20,105 nt of DNA from CAZPWQ01 sp964590495 (GCA_964590495.1 CAZPWQ010000061.1:1-20105); one strand, 5' to 3'; shown: positions 7,536 through 15,327, counted from the first letter of the stretch. The notes: generated by a model not told the origin, from the letters alone. Made by a program: numbers and translations.

Positions 7536-7679
7536 TATTTAGGTTAACATATTCACTGCCGACTGCCGCTGCCTCCCGCCAACTGAAACACAGGATTTAA
7601 TTAGTCTTTTTATGTATTAAATTTATTTTGTAAATCAAAGAGCAAACAAACGAAATCGTAATACCTGGAATAAAATTAA

Positions 7680-8498
7680 ATGATTATGCTTAATCGATTA
7701 CCTGGATGTGTAGTTACCGTTTTACTGATACTGGGATTCTGTTCATCGCTCTATGCCCAGAACGATCTATCCGATGAAGAAATACTCAGTCTGTACGACG
7801 GATTGCGGGTTGCGGATGTATCCGACGGCATGGATATGGTCGGTCTGCCGGATGTCGGATTGATGGATCAAAGTATAGAGGCTCTGTGGAAAGATATTGA
7901 GGATATGTCACATATATTTCGCGGTATCGCCGTGACGGCGCGTTATGTTCCAACCAACAGGATCGTCAAAAATCCAATGGATAAAGAAGAATTCCAGCAG
8001 TGGGAAGGAGAGTGGTATACCAATACTTCCGATGAAGAATATACGGAACATATTAAAGAGGGTTCCATAGTCGTACTGGATGTGGAAGGGGACGGTGATA
8101 CAGGATCGGTCGGTTCTTTTAATTCACTGCTTTGGTATAAGCTTGGTGCACGGGGTATTGTTGCCAACGGCGGGATTCGGGATACCGATGAAATTATAAA
8201 ACAGAAAATTCCGGTTTATATGGATTACCAGAATCGGGGAAGGGGCATTCGTCCGGGGCGCAACGAGCTTGAATCTGTCAATAAGCCGGTTTCTGTCGGA
8301 GGAGTATTAATAAATCCGGGTGATGTTGTGGTAGCCGACGGCGACGGGGTGATTGTGGTGCCCCGCCAACATGCCGAACAGGTAGCAGAATATGCCCGTG
8401 AAATCCTGGAAAATGACAAAGAAGGCCGGCGCAGTCTGTACGAAGAGTTGGGCATCCCGCTGGATAACACGGTAAAAACCGATGAACAAAATAAATAA
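7680..8498 (+). CDS. RraA-family protein with a signal peptide
   Basis: A 272-residue protein; residues 1-27 form a signal peptide ending LYAQ, so the mature protein should be periplasmic. The remainder is the RraA / HMG-CHA aldolase-like fold: GLRVADVSDGMD near the start, then GSVGSFNSLLWYKLGARG, NGGIRD with R167 and D168 (the Arg-Asp pair needed for catalysis in bacterial HMG/CHA aldolases), and a closing PGDVVVADGDGVIVVP. Classical RraA binds RNase E in the cytosol, whereas the aldolases split 4-hydroxy-4-methyl-2-oxoglutarate; an exported member fits neither role neatly. The retained Arg-Asp pair favours a small-molecule lyase or hydratase over an RNase regulator. A second ATG two codons in is equally possible as start. 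It follows the amidohydrolase by 676 bases of repeat-rich DNA and so probably has its own promoter. Family call firm, reaction unknown. Confidence 0.88.
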   Translation: MIMLNRLPGCVVTVLLILGFCSSLYAQNDLSDEEILSLYDGLRVADVSDGMDMVGLPDVGLMDQSIEALWKDIEDMSHIFRGIAVTARYVPTNRIVKNPMDKEEFQQWEGEWYTNTSDEEYTEHIKEGSIVVLDVEGDGDTGSVGSFNSLLWYKLGARGIVANGGIRDTDEIIKQKIPVYMDYQNRGRGIRPGRNELESVNKPVSVGGVLINPGDVVVADGDGVIVVPRQHAEQVAEYAREILENDKEGRRSLYEELGIPLDNTVKTDEQNK

Positions 8499-8523
8499 CC
8501 TGTATTTTATCTGATGTTTTTTT

Positions 8524-8752
8524 CCGGCCTTTGAATCGTTGGAGGGATTTCGGTTGGCGGTAGGCAGCGGCAATTGGCACAGCGAATTGCGCGAGATGGA
8601 TAATTTCACACCGGTGAGGTATTAGTAGCAATTGTCGAATGTGAAGGACCATTGAAATTATCCCGCGCAGTAAGCGAAGCCGCCGACCCCGAATTCTCGG
8701 GGACCAGCCGGCGATTTTTTTGGTTCGTTTTTTGATCGTTCAAAAAATGAAC
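8524..8752 (+). repeat. Dispersed structured repeat, copy B (most complete)
   Basis: The element begins CCGGCCTTTGAATCGTTGGA. It contains a perfect 11-bp inverted pair GGATAATTTCA (8598-8608) and TGAAATTATCC (8653-8663), extended outward by GCGCG and CGCGC with small bulges. Next come CCCCGA-ATTC-TCGGGG (hairpin) and a T7 run. It ends in GTTCGTTTTTTGA / TCAAAAAATGAAC (8723-8735 and 8740-8752), a 13-bp stem with one G-T pair. The reverse complement matches copy C (17707-17910) over nearly the whole length. It lies 26 bases after the RraA stop codon and could also serve as its terminator. The stretch 8753-8890 is an AT-rich leader with nothing else recognisable. Confidence 0.85.
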
Positions 8753-8890
8753 AGGAAAGACTTAAATAAAGCTATAAATAATTATTTAGCTACAGATCCT
8801 GATCTATCTGATAGGCGGACAGGTTGAATATTTTTTATTATGTTGGTGCATATAGGTGAGTAAAAAACTTTAATTTTTTAAATAAACAGC

Positions 8891-11257
8891 ATGAATAAGA
8901 GTCTTTTCATCATTTTATTATTCCTGGCAGTGTTAATTGGAAGCACGGTATCCGTTTCCGCCCAGCATACCCTCTGGTATGAACAGCCTGCCGATGAATG
9001 GGTTGAAGCGCTTCCGGTTGGCAACGGCCGGCTCGGAGCTATGGTGTTTGGCAAGGTGGAATATGAGCGTATCCAGTTAAACGAGGAGAGCGTATGGACA
9101 GGGCAGCCGGTGGATCGCCAGCAGCCGGAGGCGGGAAAGTATATTCCCATTGTACGCCAGGAATTATTTGCCGGTAACTATGAGAAAGCTGTTGAGCTGC
9201 TTTCGGAGAAAGTAATGACACCACGGGTAGAAAATCATTCCTACCAGACACTGGGTAACCTGATGCTGAAATTTTCTCATGCGAAAAAACCGACCGGTTA
9301 CCGCCGGGAGTTGAATCTGAAGGATGCTGTTGCCCGTGTTACCTATTCAATCGATGGAGTAGAATATACCCGCGAGATATTTTCGAGTCCGGTTGACCAA
9401 AGCCTGATCGTGCGGATAAGTGCCGATCAGCCCGGTAATATTTCATTTTCTTCTCGACTGAAGCGCCCGAAAGATGCTATGACAAAAGCGACGTCTGACG
9501 GATTAATCAGTATGAAAGGCCGGGTTACTGGTGGGGATGCGAACACCGATGGTCCCCCCGGTGTACATTATGAAACTCAGTTAAAAGTACAGAACGAAGG
9601 GGGATCGCTGGAAGCCTCCGGTGACAGTCTTATTGTGCAGGATGCAGACGCCGTAACGCTGTTTCTGACGGCCGCCACCGATTATTGGGGAGATGATCCG
9701 AATATTGTCGCCGGTCAGCGCCTGGAACAGGTTGGGAAACGATCTTATGAAGCAATCCGGCAGGATCATATCAAGGAGCATCAGCGTCTGTATAACCGGG
9801 TGGATATTGACCTGGGCACATCACCCAATGCAGATTTGCCGACCGACCGGCGCCTTGAATTGGTAAAAAACGGAGAAACAGATGCAGATCTGGTAGAACT
9901 GTATTTTAACTACGGTCGCTACCTGTTGATCAGCAGTTCTCGCAAAGACGATTTGGCGGCCAACCTCCAGGGTATCTGGGCCGAGGGACTTACCCCTCCC
10001 TGGCATGCAGACTATCATATCAATATTAATATACAGATGAATTACTGGCCGGCCGAGGTGACTAACCTGGCGGAAACGCATTATCCGTTTTTTGGGCTGG
10101 TCGACAGCCTGCGCAGGCGGGGAGGGGTCACAGCTCAAAATGTATACAACAGCCGGGGATTTGTGGCTCATCACACTACGGATGCATGGTATTTTACCAC
10201 TCCCACTACAACAGAACCCCGCTGGGGAATGTGGGCCATGGGGGCAGCCTGGAGTACCCGTCACCTGTGGGAGCATTTTGAGTTTGGGCAGGATACCACA
10301 TTTCTGCGCGAACAGGCGTATCCCATCATGAGGGAGTCTGCTCTCTTTTTTGTGGATTATCTGATCGAGGATCCGGAGACCGGATATCTCGTTTCGGGTC
10401 CGTCTAATTCGCCGGAGAACACCTTCCTGACCAAAGATGGGCAGGAAGGGCAGGTGAGTATGGGTCCGACTATGGATATGCAAATCATATATGATCTGTT
10501 GACAAACACCATCGAAGCCGGCCGGATTTTAAAAACCGACACTGAGTTCCGGGAGCAGCTGCTTGACATCCGGCGCCGGCTGCGACCGTTACAAATTGGA
10601 TCGGACGGACGACTGCTGGAGTGGCACGAAGAGTTTGAAGAACCGGAACCGGGCCACCGCCATATCTCTCATTTGTATGGTTTGCATCCGGCAGATCAGA
10701 TTTCGGTATTGCAGACTCCTGAGCTGGCTGATGCCGCCCGCAAGACTATCGATTACAGGCTGGAGCACGGGGGCGGACATACCGGATGGAGCCGGGCATG
10801 GATCATAAACTTTTTTGCCCGACTTTTAGACGGTGAGCGGGCGTATGAAAATGTGTTGGATCTGCTTCGGAAGTCAACACTGGATAATTTGTTCGACACA
10901 CATCCGCCGTTCCAGATCGACGGTAATTTCGGAGGGACAGCCGGCATAGCCGAAATGCTGCTGCAAAGTCACAATGATGAAATCAGCCTGCTGCCAGCTC
11001 TACCGGATGTCTGGGCGGATGGTTCGGTTACAGGATTAAGGGCCCGGGGCGGTTACGAGCTGGATTTCGCGTGGCAGGATGGAAAAATCACGTCAGGTAA
11101 AATAAAAGTATCGGCGGAAGGTCCCTGCCGGATTCGCGCCGACCGGCAGCTGAAAGTGTACAGGGATGGCGAAGAGATCAAAACACTGTCGGTAGCGCCG
11201 GATGCAATAGAATTTTTTGGCAGGGCCGGAGAAACCTATGAAATCGGCAGGCAGTAG
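8891..11257 (+). CDS. GH95 alpha-L-fucosidase, exported
   Basis: 788 residues with a signal peptide ending VSAQ-H (about residue 25), close to the usual GH95 size. The N-terminal super-sandwich domain opens with the family hallmark LWYEQPADEWVEALPVGNGR and LNEESVWTG. The catalytic (alpha/alpha)6 domain has NLQGIWAEG, then HININIQMNYWPAEVTN with N378 and N380 (the two asparagines that activate water in the inverting GH95 mechanism), EWHEEFEEPEPGHRHISHL (from E577, the block expected to hold the general acid), and PPFQIDGNFGG with D677 matching the essential aspartate. A C-terminal beta domain ends the protein. The family removes terminal fucose (mostly alpha-1,2-linked; some members act on galactosides) from glycans, probably in the periplasm here. 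No SusC/D pair or other glycosidase is nearby, so it is not in a visible polysaccharide-utilisation cluster. The upstream leader is AT-rich without a clear ribosome site, as common in this group. Confidence 0.95.
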   Translation: MNKSLFIILLFLAVLIGSTVSVSAQHTLWYEQPADEWVEALPVGNGRLGAMVFGKVEYERIQLNEESVWTGQPVDRQQPEAGKYIPIVRQELFAGNYEKAVELLSEKVMTPRVENHSYQTLGNLMLKFSHAKKPTGYRRELNLKDAVARVTYSIDGVEYTREIFSSPVDQSLIVRISADQPGNISFSSRLKRPKDAMTKATSDGLISMKGRVTGGDANTDGPPGVHYETQLKVQNEGGSLEASGDSLIVQDADAVTLFLTAATDYWGDDPNIVAGQRLEQVGKRSYEAIRQDHIKEHQRLYNRVDIDLGTSPNADLPTDRRLELVKNGETDADLVELYFNYGRYLLISSSRKDDLAANLQGIWAEGLTPPWHADYHININIQMNYWPAEVTNLAETHYPFFGLVDSLRRRGGVTAQNVYNSRGFVAHHTTDAWYFTTPTTTEPRWGMWAMGAAWSTRHLWEHFEFGQDTTFLREQAYPIMRESALFFVDYLIEDPETGYLVSGPSNSPENTFLTKDGQEGQVSMGPTMDMQIIYDLLTNTIEAGRILKTDTEFREQLLDIRRRLRPLQIGSDGRLLEWHEEFEEPEPGHRHISHLYGLHPADQISVLQTPELADAARKTIDYRLEHGGGHTGWSRAWIINFFARLLDGERAYENVLDLLRKSTLDNLFDTHPPFQIDGNFGGTAGIAEMLLQSHNDEISLLPALPDVWADGSVTGLRARGGYELDFAWQDGKITSGKIKVSAEGPCRIRADRQLKVYRDGEEIKTLSVAPDAIEFFGRAGETYEIGRQ

Positions 11258-11301
11258 AGAATTGATGCATAGTGCGAGGCTTCGATACAGCTTGACCAAG
11301 T

Positions 11302-11346
11302 TATCTCCCCTTCCGCCGGCAGTCGGACACGTATGAAGGGGAGATA
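11302..11346. terminator. Palindrome interrupted by the 20-base segment (copy 2)
   Basis: TATCTCCCCTT (11302-11312) and AAGGGGAGATA (11336-11346) are perfect 11-bp inverted repeats. The loop holds CCGCCGGC plus AGTCGGACACGT (11313-11332) and then ATG. Removing the 20 bases leaves a tight hairpin with loop ATG, the same loop (read on the other strand) as the hairpin at 11455-11477. It lies between the convergent fucosidase and purE genes and may once have been a bidirectional terminator. Confidence 0.55.
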
Positions 11347-11454
11347 CAGAGGGGTTGGAGGAGCAGGCTTTTTTAGTCAATTTGAAACATTTAATTGGAT
11401 GTTATCTCTAGAGTGGAAAAAGGAAAGGATGCCGGTAATCCAACCACCCCTGAG

Positions 11455-11477
11455 TCCCCTCCTTCATAAGGAGGGGA
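11455..11477. terminator. Hairpin between convergent genes, possible bidirectional terminator
   Basis: TCCCCTCCTT (11455-11464) and AAGGAGGGGA (11468-11477) form a perfect 10-bp GC-rich stem with loop CAT, followed by TTTAT on the plus strand. It lies about 70 bases beyond the purE stop and 200 beyond the fucosidase stop, where a shared terminator is expected. Confidence 0.5.
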
Positions 11478-11548
11478 TTTATCTTGTAGCTTATTTCCGG
11501 TAACCAACAGTAACGGTGTAGCTAGTTCAGGCACGGGGGATGGTCTGT

Positions 11549-12040
11549 TTATTTCAAGTTCTTCGTTTTTTCCCGCGACTCCTGTGCCATGCGATCATGA
11601 TATTCATCGAGCTGTTTCGCCAGATTTTTGTCTGTGGTGCCTAATATCCTGATAGCTAATAGCCCCGCGTTCTTAGCTTTGCCGATGGCAACCGTTGCCA
11701 CAGGTACTCCGTTGGGCATCTGCACGATAGAATAAAGACTGTCGAGTCCGCTGAGAGTACTGGTTTTTACGGGAACACCAACGACCGGCAGAGTAGTGTG
11801 GGCGGCCAGCATTCCCGGGAGGTGAGCGGCCCCGCCGGCACCCGCAATAATCACCTTGATTCCCCTCTTTCGGGCCTGTTTTCCGTAATCAGCCATATCA
11901 TCCGGTGTACGATGTGCTGAGACCACTTTTTTCTCATAGCTGATACTAAATTCATCCAGTATATCACAGGCTTCGTGCATGGTGGACCAGTCGCTGTCGC
12001 TGCCCATGACTACGCCGACTAAGGGTTGTTTTTTACTCAT
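11549..12040 (-). CDS. purE: N5-carboxyaminoimidazole ribonucleotide mutase
   Basis: A 163-residue class I PurE that converts N5-CAIR to CAIR in de novo purine synthesis in the cytosol, taking the product of PurK. The motifs are complete: VVMGSDSDW (residues 10-18, phosphate loop), VVSAHRTP with the catalytic H43, AGAGGAAHLPGM (the loop that binds carboxylate and ring), PVVGVPV, and SIVQMPNGVPVATVAIG. Length and order are normal for the family, which works as an octamer. purK lies upstream on the same strand, 127 bases away, so the pair is probably co-transcribed in the order purK-purE, with a long hairpin between them. AGGA is present just before the ATG. No oddities in the protein. Confidence 0.97.
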   Translation of the reverse strand: MSKKQPLVGVVMGSDSDWSTMHEACDILDEFSISYEKKVVSAHRTPDDMADYGKQARKRGIKVIIAGAGGAAHLPGMLAAHTTLPVVGVPVKTSTLSGLDSLYSIVQMPNGVPVATVAIGKAKNAGLLAIRILGTTDKNLAKQLDEYHDRMAQESREKTKNLK

Positions 12041-12110
12041 AAGTCCTAAGCTTTTGCCAACTTATTGTTAAGATGCATATGCGAATGTATGACATTAATT
12101 TTAAATGTTA

Positions 12111-12160
12111 AATTCTCAATGTTGAATGGAAGAGTCATTTAAAATTCAACATTGAGAATT
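12111..12160. repeat. Long perfect hairpin between purK and purE
   Basis: AATTCTCAATGTTGAAT (12111-12127) and ATTCAACATTGAGAATT (12144-12160) form a perfect 17-bp AT-rich stem with a 16-base loop. It lies wholly in the purK-purE gap and could affect mRNA stability or reduce read-through into purE. Similar TTTTAAATGTTGAATTTTAA text occurs near 7085. Confidence 0.75.
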
Positions 12161-12167
12161 CAAAATT

Positions 12168-13328
12168 CTAAATACGTATTCCCTTCGTCAACTTCATCGC
12201 TTTTTTATATGTTGCCTCCATATCCTCACCAAGCAACGTAAAATGGGCCATCTTTCGTCCGGGCCTGCTGTTGAGCTTCCCATAGACGTGCAGGTGTCCG
12301 TCCGCCGATTCCAATGCTTCCGTTGCCAGATCAACCTGTGCATCGCGATTTTCGGTTCCCAGCAGATTTATCATAGCTACTGCCGGAGTGCGTAATTCGG
12401 CTGAGCCCAGCGGCAGCCCGAGAATGGCGCGGACATGGTTTTCAAACTGTGAGGTTATGCATCCCTCGATGGTATAATGTCCCGAGTTGTGCGGACGCGG
12501 TGCTGACTCATTCAATAACAGGCTCCCATCCGGTTTCAGAAAAAATTCATAGGCAAATATTCCTTTTCCCCCGATAGCCTCGGTGGCTTTTATCGCCAGT
12601 TTTTGGGCAGATTTCTGTACGGATTCATCAACCGGTGCCGGTGATTTGACCGCTACGCATATATGATCCTCCTGCACGGTTTCACAGCATGGGTATACCA
12701 CGTGTCCGGTTTCATTTCGTGCTACCTGTACGGCAAGTTCATGCGTGAAGTCGACAAATGCCTCCGCAATAATATCATGGCCGCTGTTTCCTCCGAGATT
12801 ATCAAAAGCATCTTTTGCTTCGTCAATGTTTTCAACGGTTTTATTTCCGTACCCGTCGTATCCGCCTTTGGATGATTTCAACAGGTAGGGCCAGCCATAC
12901 TCGTCTCCGAAGGAAACCAGGTCGGCTTCATTTTCAATCAAAGCGTAGGGCGTCACCGGAATTCCGGCCTTTTCGAATGTCTGTTTCTCAATCAGTTTAT
13001 TTTCAATAAGTGAAAAACTTTCGGGAGAGGGATAAATGGGCGTACCGCTTATTTCCTGGACCTCTTTTAAAATATCCGAGCTGATAAATTCATTTTCTAG
13101 TGTCAGTACGTCGCACGTCCCGGCAAACTCAGCCATATCTGAAACCGAATCAAATGAACCTGTTTTAGAAAAAGGAGTCATAAACTGGACAGGTTCTTTC
13201 TCAGGTCTGTCAGAAAAAACGCCCACCTGGATGCCGTAACGAAATGCCTGCAGGGATGACATTCGTGCCAGTTGTCCGGCACCGAGAAAACCAAGTCTGA
13301 AAGAAGCGGATAATGGATTATTACTCAT
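12168..13328 (-). CDS. purK: N5-carboxyaminoimidazole ribonucleotide synthase
   Basis: A 386-residue ATP-grasp enzyme that makes N5-CAIR from AIR, bicarbonate and ATP, feeding PurE. The N-terminal biotin-carboxylase-like fold opens with LGFLGAGQLARM (about 13-24), the usual PurK signature. The middle has LENEF, YPSPESFSLIENKLIEK and LKSSKGGYDGYGNK, the ATP-binding loop. The C-terminal half has GKGIFAYEFFL, LLNESAPRPHNSGHYTIEG (metal and ATP ligands in NE.APRPHNSGH) and AILGLPLG. Length is normal. The ATG at 13328 has no clear ribosome site, as often in this group. It probably forms a two-gene unit with purE. The 331 bases upstream separate it from the divergent luxR genes. Confidence 0.96.
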   Translation of the reverse strand: MSNNPLSASFRLGFLGAGQLARMSSLQAFRYGIQVGVFSDRPEKEPVQFMTPFSKTGSFDSVSDMAEFAGTCDVLTLENEFISSDILKEVQEISGTPIYPSPESFSLIENKLIEKQTFEKAGIPVTPYALIENEADLVSFGDEYGWPYLLKSSKGGYDGYGNKTVENIDEAKDAFDNLGGNSGHDIIAEAFVDFTHELAVQVARNETGHVVYPCCETVQEDHICVAVKSPAPVDESVQKSAQKLAIKATEAIGGKGIFAYEFFLKPDGSLLLNESAPRPHNSGHYTIEGCITSQFENHVRAILGLPLGSAELRTPAVAMINLLGTENRDAQVDLATEALESADGHLHVYGKLNSRPGRKMAHFTLLGEDMEATYKKAMKLTKGIRI

Positions 13329-13659
13329 GAAAAATAGTAAAGCTTAGGTGTTTGGATTGAGAGGGATAATAACAAATGAAGAGTTAAATATTAAGCCTGA
13401 CGAAAAGATTTCGGGTGAAACCTGTCAGGTTTTAGAACAGTTTGTAATGGTTGCATAATATTCAAGTTAAACCTGACAGGTTTATTTATAAAGATGTTTT
13501 TTCCCCGAACCAAATAGTAACATTAGAATTTTTCATAATGTTGGCATTTTTTCGCATAAGTTGCTAAGGTTAACAAAGCCCTTCGTTGCCTCTCTGGCAG
13601 GAGATGACAAACGATGTGGCACAATCGGGATAAAATCAGCATAAATTTAATAGAAAACA
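13329..13659. other. Divergent intergenic region between purK and the LuxR trio
   Basis: It holds the paired 15-base palindromes at 13418-13483. A damaged intergenic-repeat text CCCTTCGTTGCCTCTCTGGCAGG lies near 13578. The rest is AT-rich and should contain promoters for both directions, which I cannot place with confidence. No gene and no remnant of a PAS domain is visible upstream of the first luxR gene. Confidence 0.4.
13418..13483. repeat. Paired ACCTGACAGGT palindromes
   Basis: AAACCTGTCAGGTTT (13418-13432) and AAACCTGACAGGTTT (13469-13483) are each palindromic around the central base and are exact reverse complements of each other, giving a 15-bp stem with a 36-base loop. The same core forms the hairpin at 3389-3421. 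Confidence 0.8.
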
Positions 13660-13665
13660 GTGACT

Positions 13666-13956
13666 ATGGAAAGGTTATACCCAACGGGGCCGATAGAAAA
13701 CCTGTTAAAGCAGATGACCGGATTACAGCAGTTTAAAGAGAAAAAAAGGGACCGCTTCGAAGAGCTGACAGACCGTGAGATTGAAGTATTATCACTGGTT
13801 GCCGGTGGATTGAAAAATCCGGCAGTTGCTGAAAAACTGAACATTTCACGGGCGACCGTTCAAAACCACCGCGCCCGCATTCGGGATAAACTCAATATTG
13901 AAAGTCAGGCCGGCTATATTAAATTTGCCCTGGCGTATGATCTGATTCAACTTTAA
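13666..13956 (+). CDS. Short LuxR-type regulator, HTH only (first of three)
   Basis: A 96-residue protein made of a short amphipathic lead (MERLYPTGPIENLLKQM, LQQFKEKK) and one complete LuxR/GerE helix-turn-helix: LTDREIEVLSLVAGGLKNPAV, then AEKLNISRATVQNHRARIRDKL, then YIKFALAYDLI. It has the usual E-REIEVL and V..H...I..KL signature of DNA-binding LuxR domains, but no receiver, PAS or autoinducer domain. The lead matches the linker before the HTH of the next gene (IEQVIRMDEFKLRHFKRFQQLTERE), so it looks like a PAS-HTH regulator that lost its sensor, not a random truncation. GTG at 13660 is an alternative start giving two more residues. The next gene starts 16 bases after the stop, so the two are probably co-transcribed. 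Target and signal unknown. Confidence 0.85.
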   Translation: MERLYPTGPIENLLKQMTGLQQFKEKKRDRFEELTDREIEVLSLVAGGLKNPAVAEKLNISRATVQNHRARIRDKLNIESQAGYIKFALAYDLIQL

Positions 13957-13972
13957 AATTCTGTGATACGAA

Positions 13973-14680
13973 ATGGCATATTTAACGGATATAGAGTTAT
14001 TAGAGCGTTTTGAATATTATACCCTGCAGGTAGAAGAACGGCTAATTAACGGAGAGGATTTCGAGACTCTGGCGAATGAAATTCCCTTATTTATGAGTCT
14101 GAATGATCCCGAAACATTTGAGTTGATTCAGATTAATAAAAAACATGTTGAATATAGCGGCTTCACGTTAGAAGAAATAAGAGAAAATTGGGATGAGTAT
14201 ATTAAAATTGTTCATCCCAAAACTATTGAAAGTATGATAGGCTTTTTGCCGGCATTTTATGCCACTGAAAATAAAAACAGGTCGATAGCCTTTGTACAGT
14301 ATGTAAAGGGTTATTACGATTCAGAATTTCATCCGTATATCACCTTTAGTAAACCTTCTTCACTTCCTAATGGTTTAAACTTATGGCTAACTGCTTCTCC
14401 TGATGATTTTGGCAGAAAAAAAGGAAAGATCGAGCAGGTTATCAGAATGGATGAATTCAAGCTGAGGCACTTCAAGCGTTTTCAGCAGCTAACCGAACGG
14501 GAAGTCGAGATCCTGAAACTGCTGGCCAACGGCTGTAACAATCCGCAGATTGCCGAGCGGCTGTACCTTGCCCGCAGTACGGTAGAAACCCACCGGAAAA
14601 ACCTGAAGCGCAAGCTGGAGCTGCAATCATTCCGCGACCTGATGAAATATGCCTTTGCGTTTAACCTGGTAGAAGTGTAG
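13973..14680 (+). CDS. LuxR-type regulator with an N-terminal PAS-like domain
   Basis: 235 residues. About 15-165 resemble a PAS sensor: PLFMSLNDPETFELIQINKKH, YSGFTLEEIRENWDEYIKIVHP, then a beta-rich stretch with FVQYVKGYYDSEFHPYITF. About 178-235 are a LuxR/GerE HTH: LTEREVEILKLLANGCNNPQI, AERLYLARSTVETHRKNLKRKL, LMKYAFAFNLV. No phospho-acceptor receiver is present, so it would sense a ligand or partner directly. It lies 16 bases after the first short luxR gene. A heptamer tandem array begins at the base right after its stop. The sequence switches from AT-rich in the PAS half to GC-richer in the HTH half (from about 14480), which may reflect fusion of modules. DNA-binding role firm, signal unknown. 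Confidence 0.88.
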   Translation: MAYLTDIELLERFEYYTLQVEERLINGEDFETLANEIPLFMSLNDPETFELIQINKKHVEYSGFTLEEIRENWDEYIKIVHPKTIESMIGFLPAFYATENKNRSIAFVQYVKGYYDSEFHPYITFSKPSSLPNGLNLWLTASPDDFGRKKGKIEQVIRMDEFKLRHFKRFQQLTEREVEILKLLANGCNNPQIAERLYLARSTVETHRKNLKRKLELQSFRDLMKYAFAFNLVEV

Positions 14681-14683
14681 GCT

Positions 14684-14746
<63 letters not shown>

Positions 14747-14754
14747 GGTTTTAA

Positions 14755-14841
14755 GGCAGTGTTACTCCTTACTCCTTACTCGTTACGCATTACGTAATAT
14801 GCATTACGCATCCTTCCCCAAAAATACCCAATCTTGATCAT
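14755..14841 (+). repeat. Composite border repeat, copy 1
   Basis: GGCAGTGTTACTCCTTACTC leads into a TTACGCATTACG-rich tract (to about 14810), then CCCCA and AAATACCCAATCTTGATCAT (14822-14841). The last motif recurs at 16885 and 20053, and the TTACTC/TTACGCAT tract at 15270, 16840 and 20010. It lies 69 bases before the ATG of the third luxR gene. Confidence 0.7.
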
Positions 14842-14910
14842 GTGCCTGTTTAAATAAATCTCTTTCTTGAACAAGCTGGTACTTACCTAAACATACAGTT
14901 GAGATTTGTT

Positions 14911-15210
14911 ATGGCATTGAATGGAAAAGAAAAAAACAACAAATGCGCAAGAGAGCTATTTGGCAAAGTGTCGAATTTGCAGCGTTTCATAAATAAGTTC
15001 AGTGAAAAATATGAAACGCTGTCCGACAGGGAAGTGGAAATTCTTGCCCTCGTCGCCGGTGGATTAAAGAATCTCAAAATCGCCGAGCAGCTGGATATTT
15101 CACAGGCCACAGTTCAGAATCACCGGTCAAGTATTCGTAAAAAGCTGGGTATCGACAACCAGGCCGACTATATAAAATATGCTCTTGCCTTCGGGTTGAT
15201 TCCCTTCTGA
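14911..15210 (+). CDS. Short LuxR-type regulator, HTH only (third of three)
   Basis: A 99-residue paralogue of the first short regulator. After a variable lysine-rich lead (MALNGKEKNNKCARELFGKV) it has LQRFINKF, then the HTH: LSDREVEILALVAGGLKNLKI, AEQLDISQATVQNHRSSIRKKL, DYIKYALAFGLIPF. Over the HTH it shares roughly two thirds of residues with the 13666-13956 protein, much more than either shares with the PAS-HTH protein, so these two are a duplication pair flanking it. ATG 14911 is chosen over an upstream TTG (14899) because GAGA at 14901-14904 is well placed. A heptamer array begins at the base after its stop, as after the second gene. It is separated from the second gene by 230 bases of repeats and may have its own promoter. 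Such sensorless HTH proteins could act as constitutive binders or as competitors of the full regulator. Confidence 0.85.
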   Translation: MALNGKEKNNKCARELFGKVSNLQRFINKFSEKYETLSDREVEILALVAGGLKNLKIAEQLDISQATVQNHRSSIRKKLGIDNQADYIKYALAFGLIPF

Positions 15211-15259
15211 AGATACTGGATACTGGATGCTGGATGCTGGATGCCGGATGCCGGATGCT
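15211..15259 (+). repeat. Heptamer tandem repeat array 2
   Basis: Seven contiguous 7-base units directly after the TGA of the third luxR gene: AGATACT, GGATACT, GGATGCT twice, GGATGCC twice, GGATGCT. It is the same unit family as array 1 but more diverged. Confidence 0.92.
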
Positions 15260-15264
15260 TGATT

Positions 15265-15327
15265 TGGCAGCATTACTCATTACTCGTTACGCATCACGCA
15301 TTATGAATTACGCATCACTCATTTCCG
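15265..15327 (+). repeat. Composite border repeat, copy 2 (lacks the 3' motif)
   Basis: GGCAGCATTACTCATTACTC, then a TTACGCATCACGCATTATG tract and CGCATCACTCATTTCC. It matches copies 1, 3 and 4 up to the TTTCC that precedes the core motif there. Here the text instead runs into the 3' end of the convergent M28 peptidase gene, whose stop codon (15315-15317) lies inside the repeat. Confidence 0.65.

Noticed and set aside
8598..8611. GGATAATTTCACAC, resembling the lac operator region
   Set aside because: It is one arm of the inverted pair in the dispersed repeat and recurs in the other copies; no lac-type genes are near.
9821..10483. 220-codon minus-strand frame
   Set aside because: Shadow of the GH95 gene, whose plus-strand frame has all family motifs.
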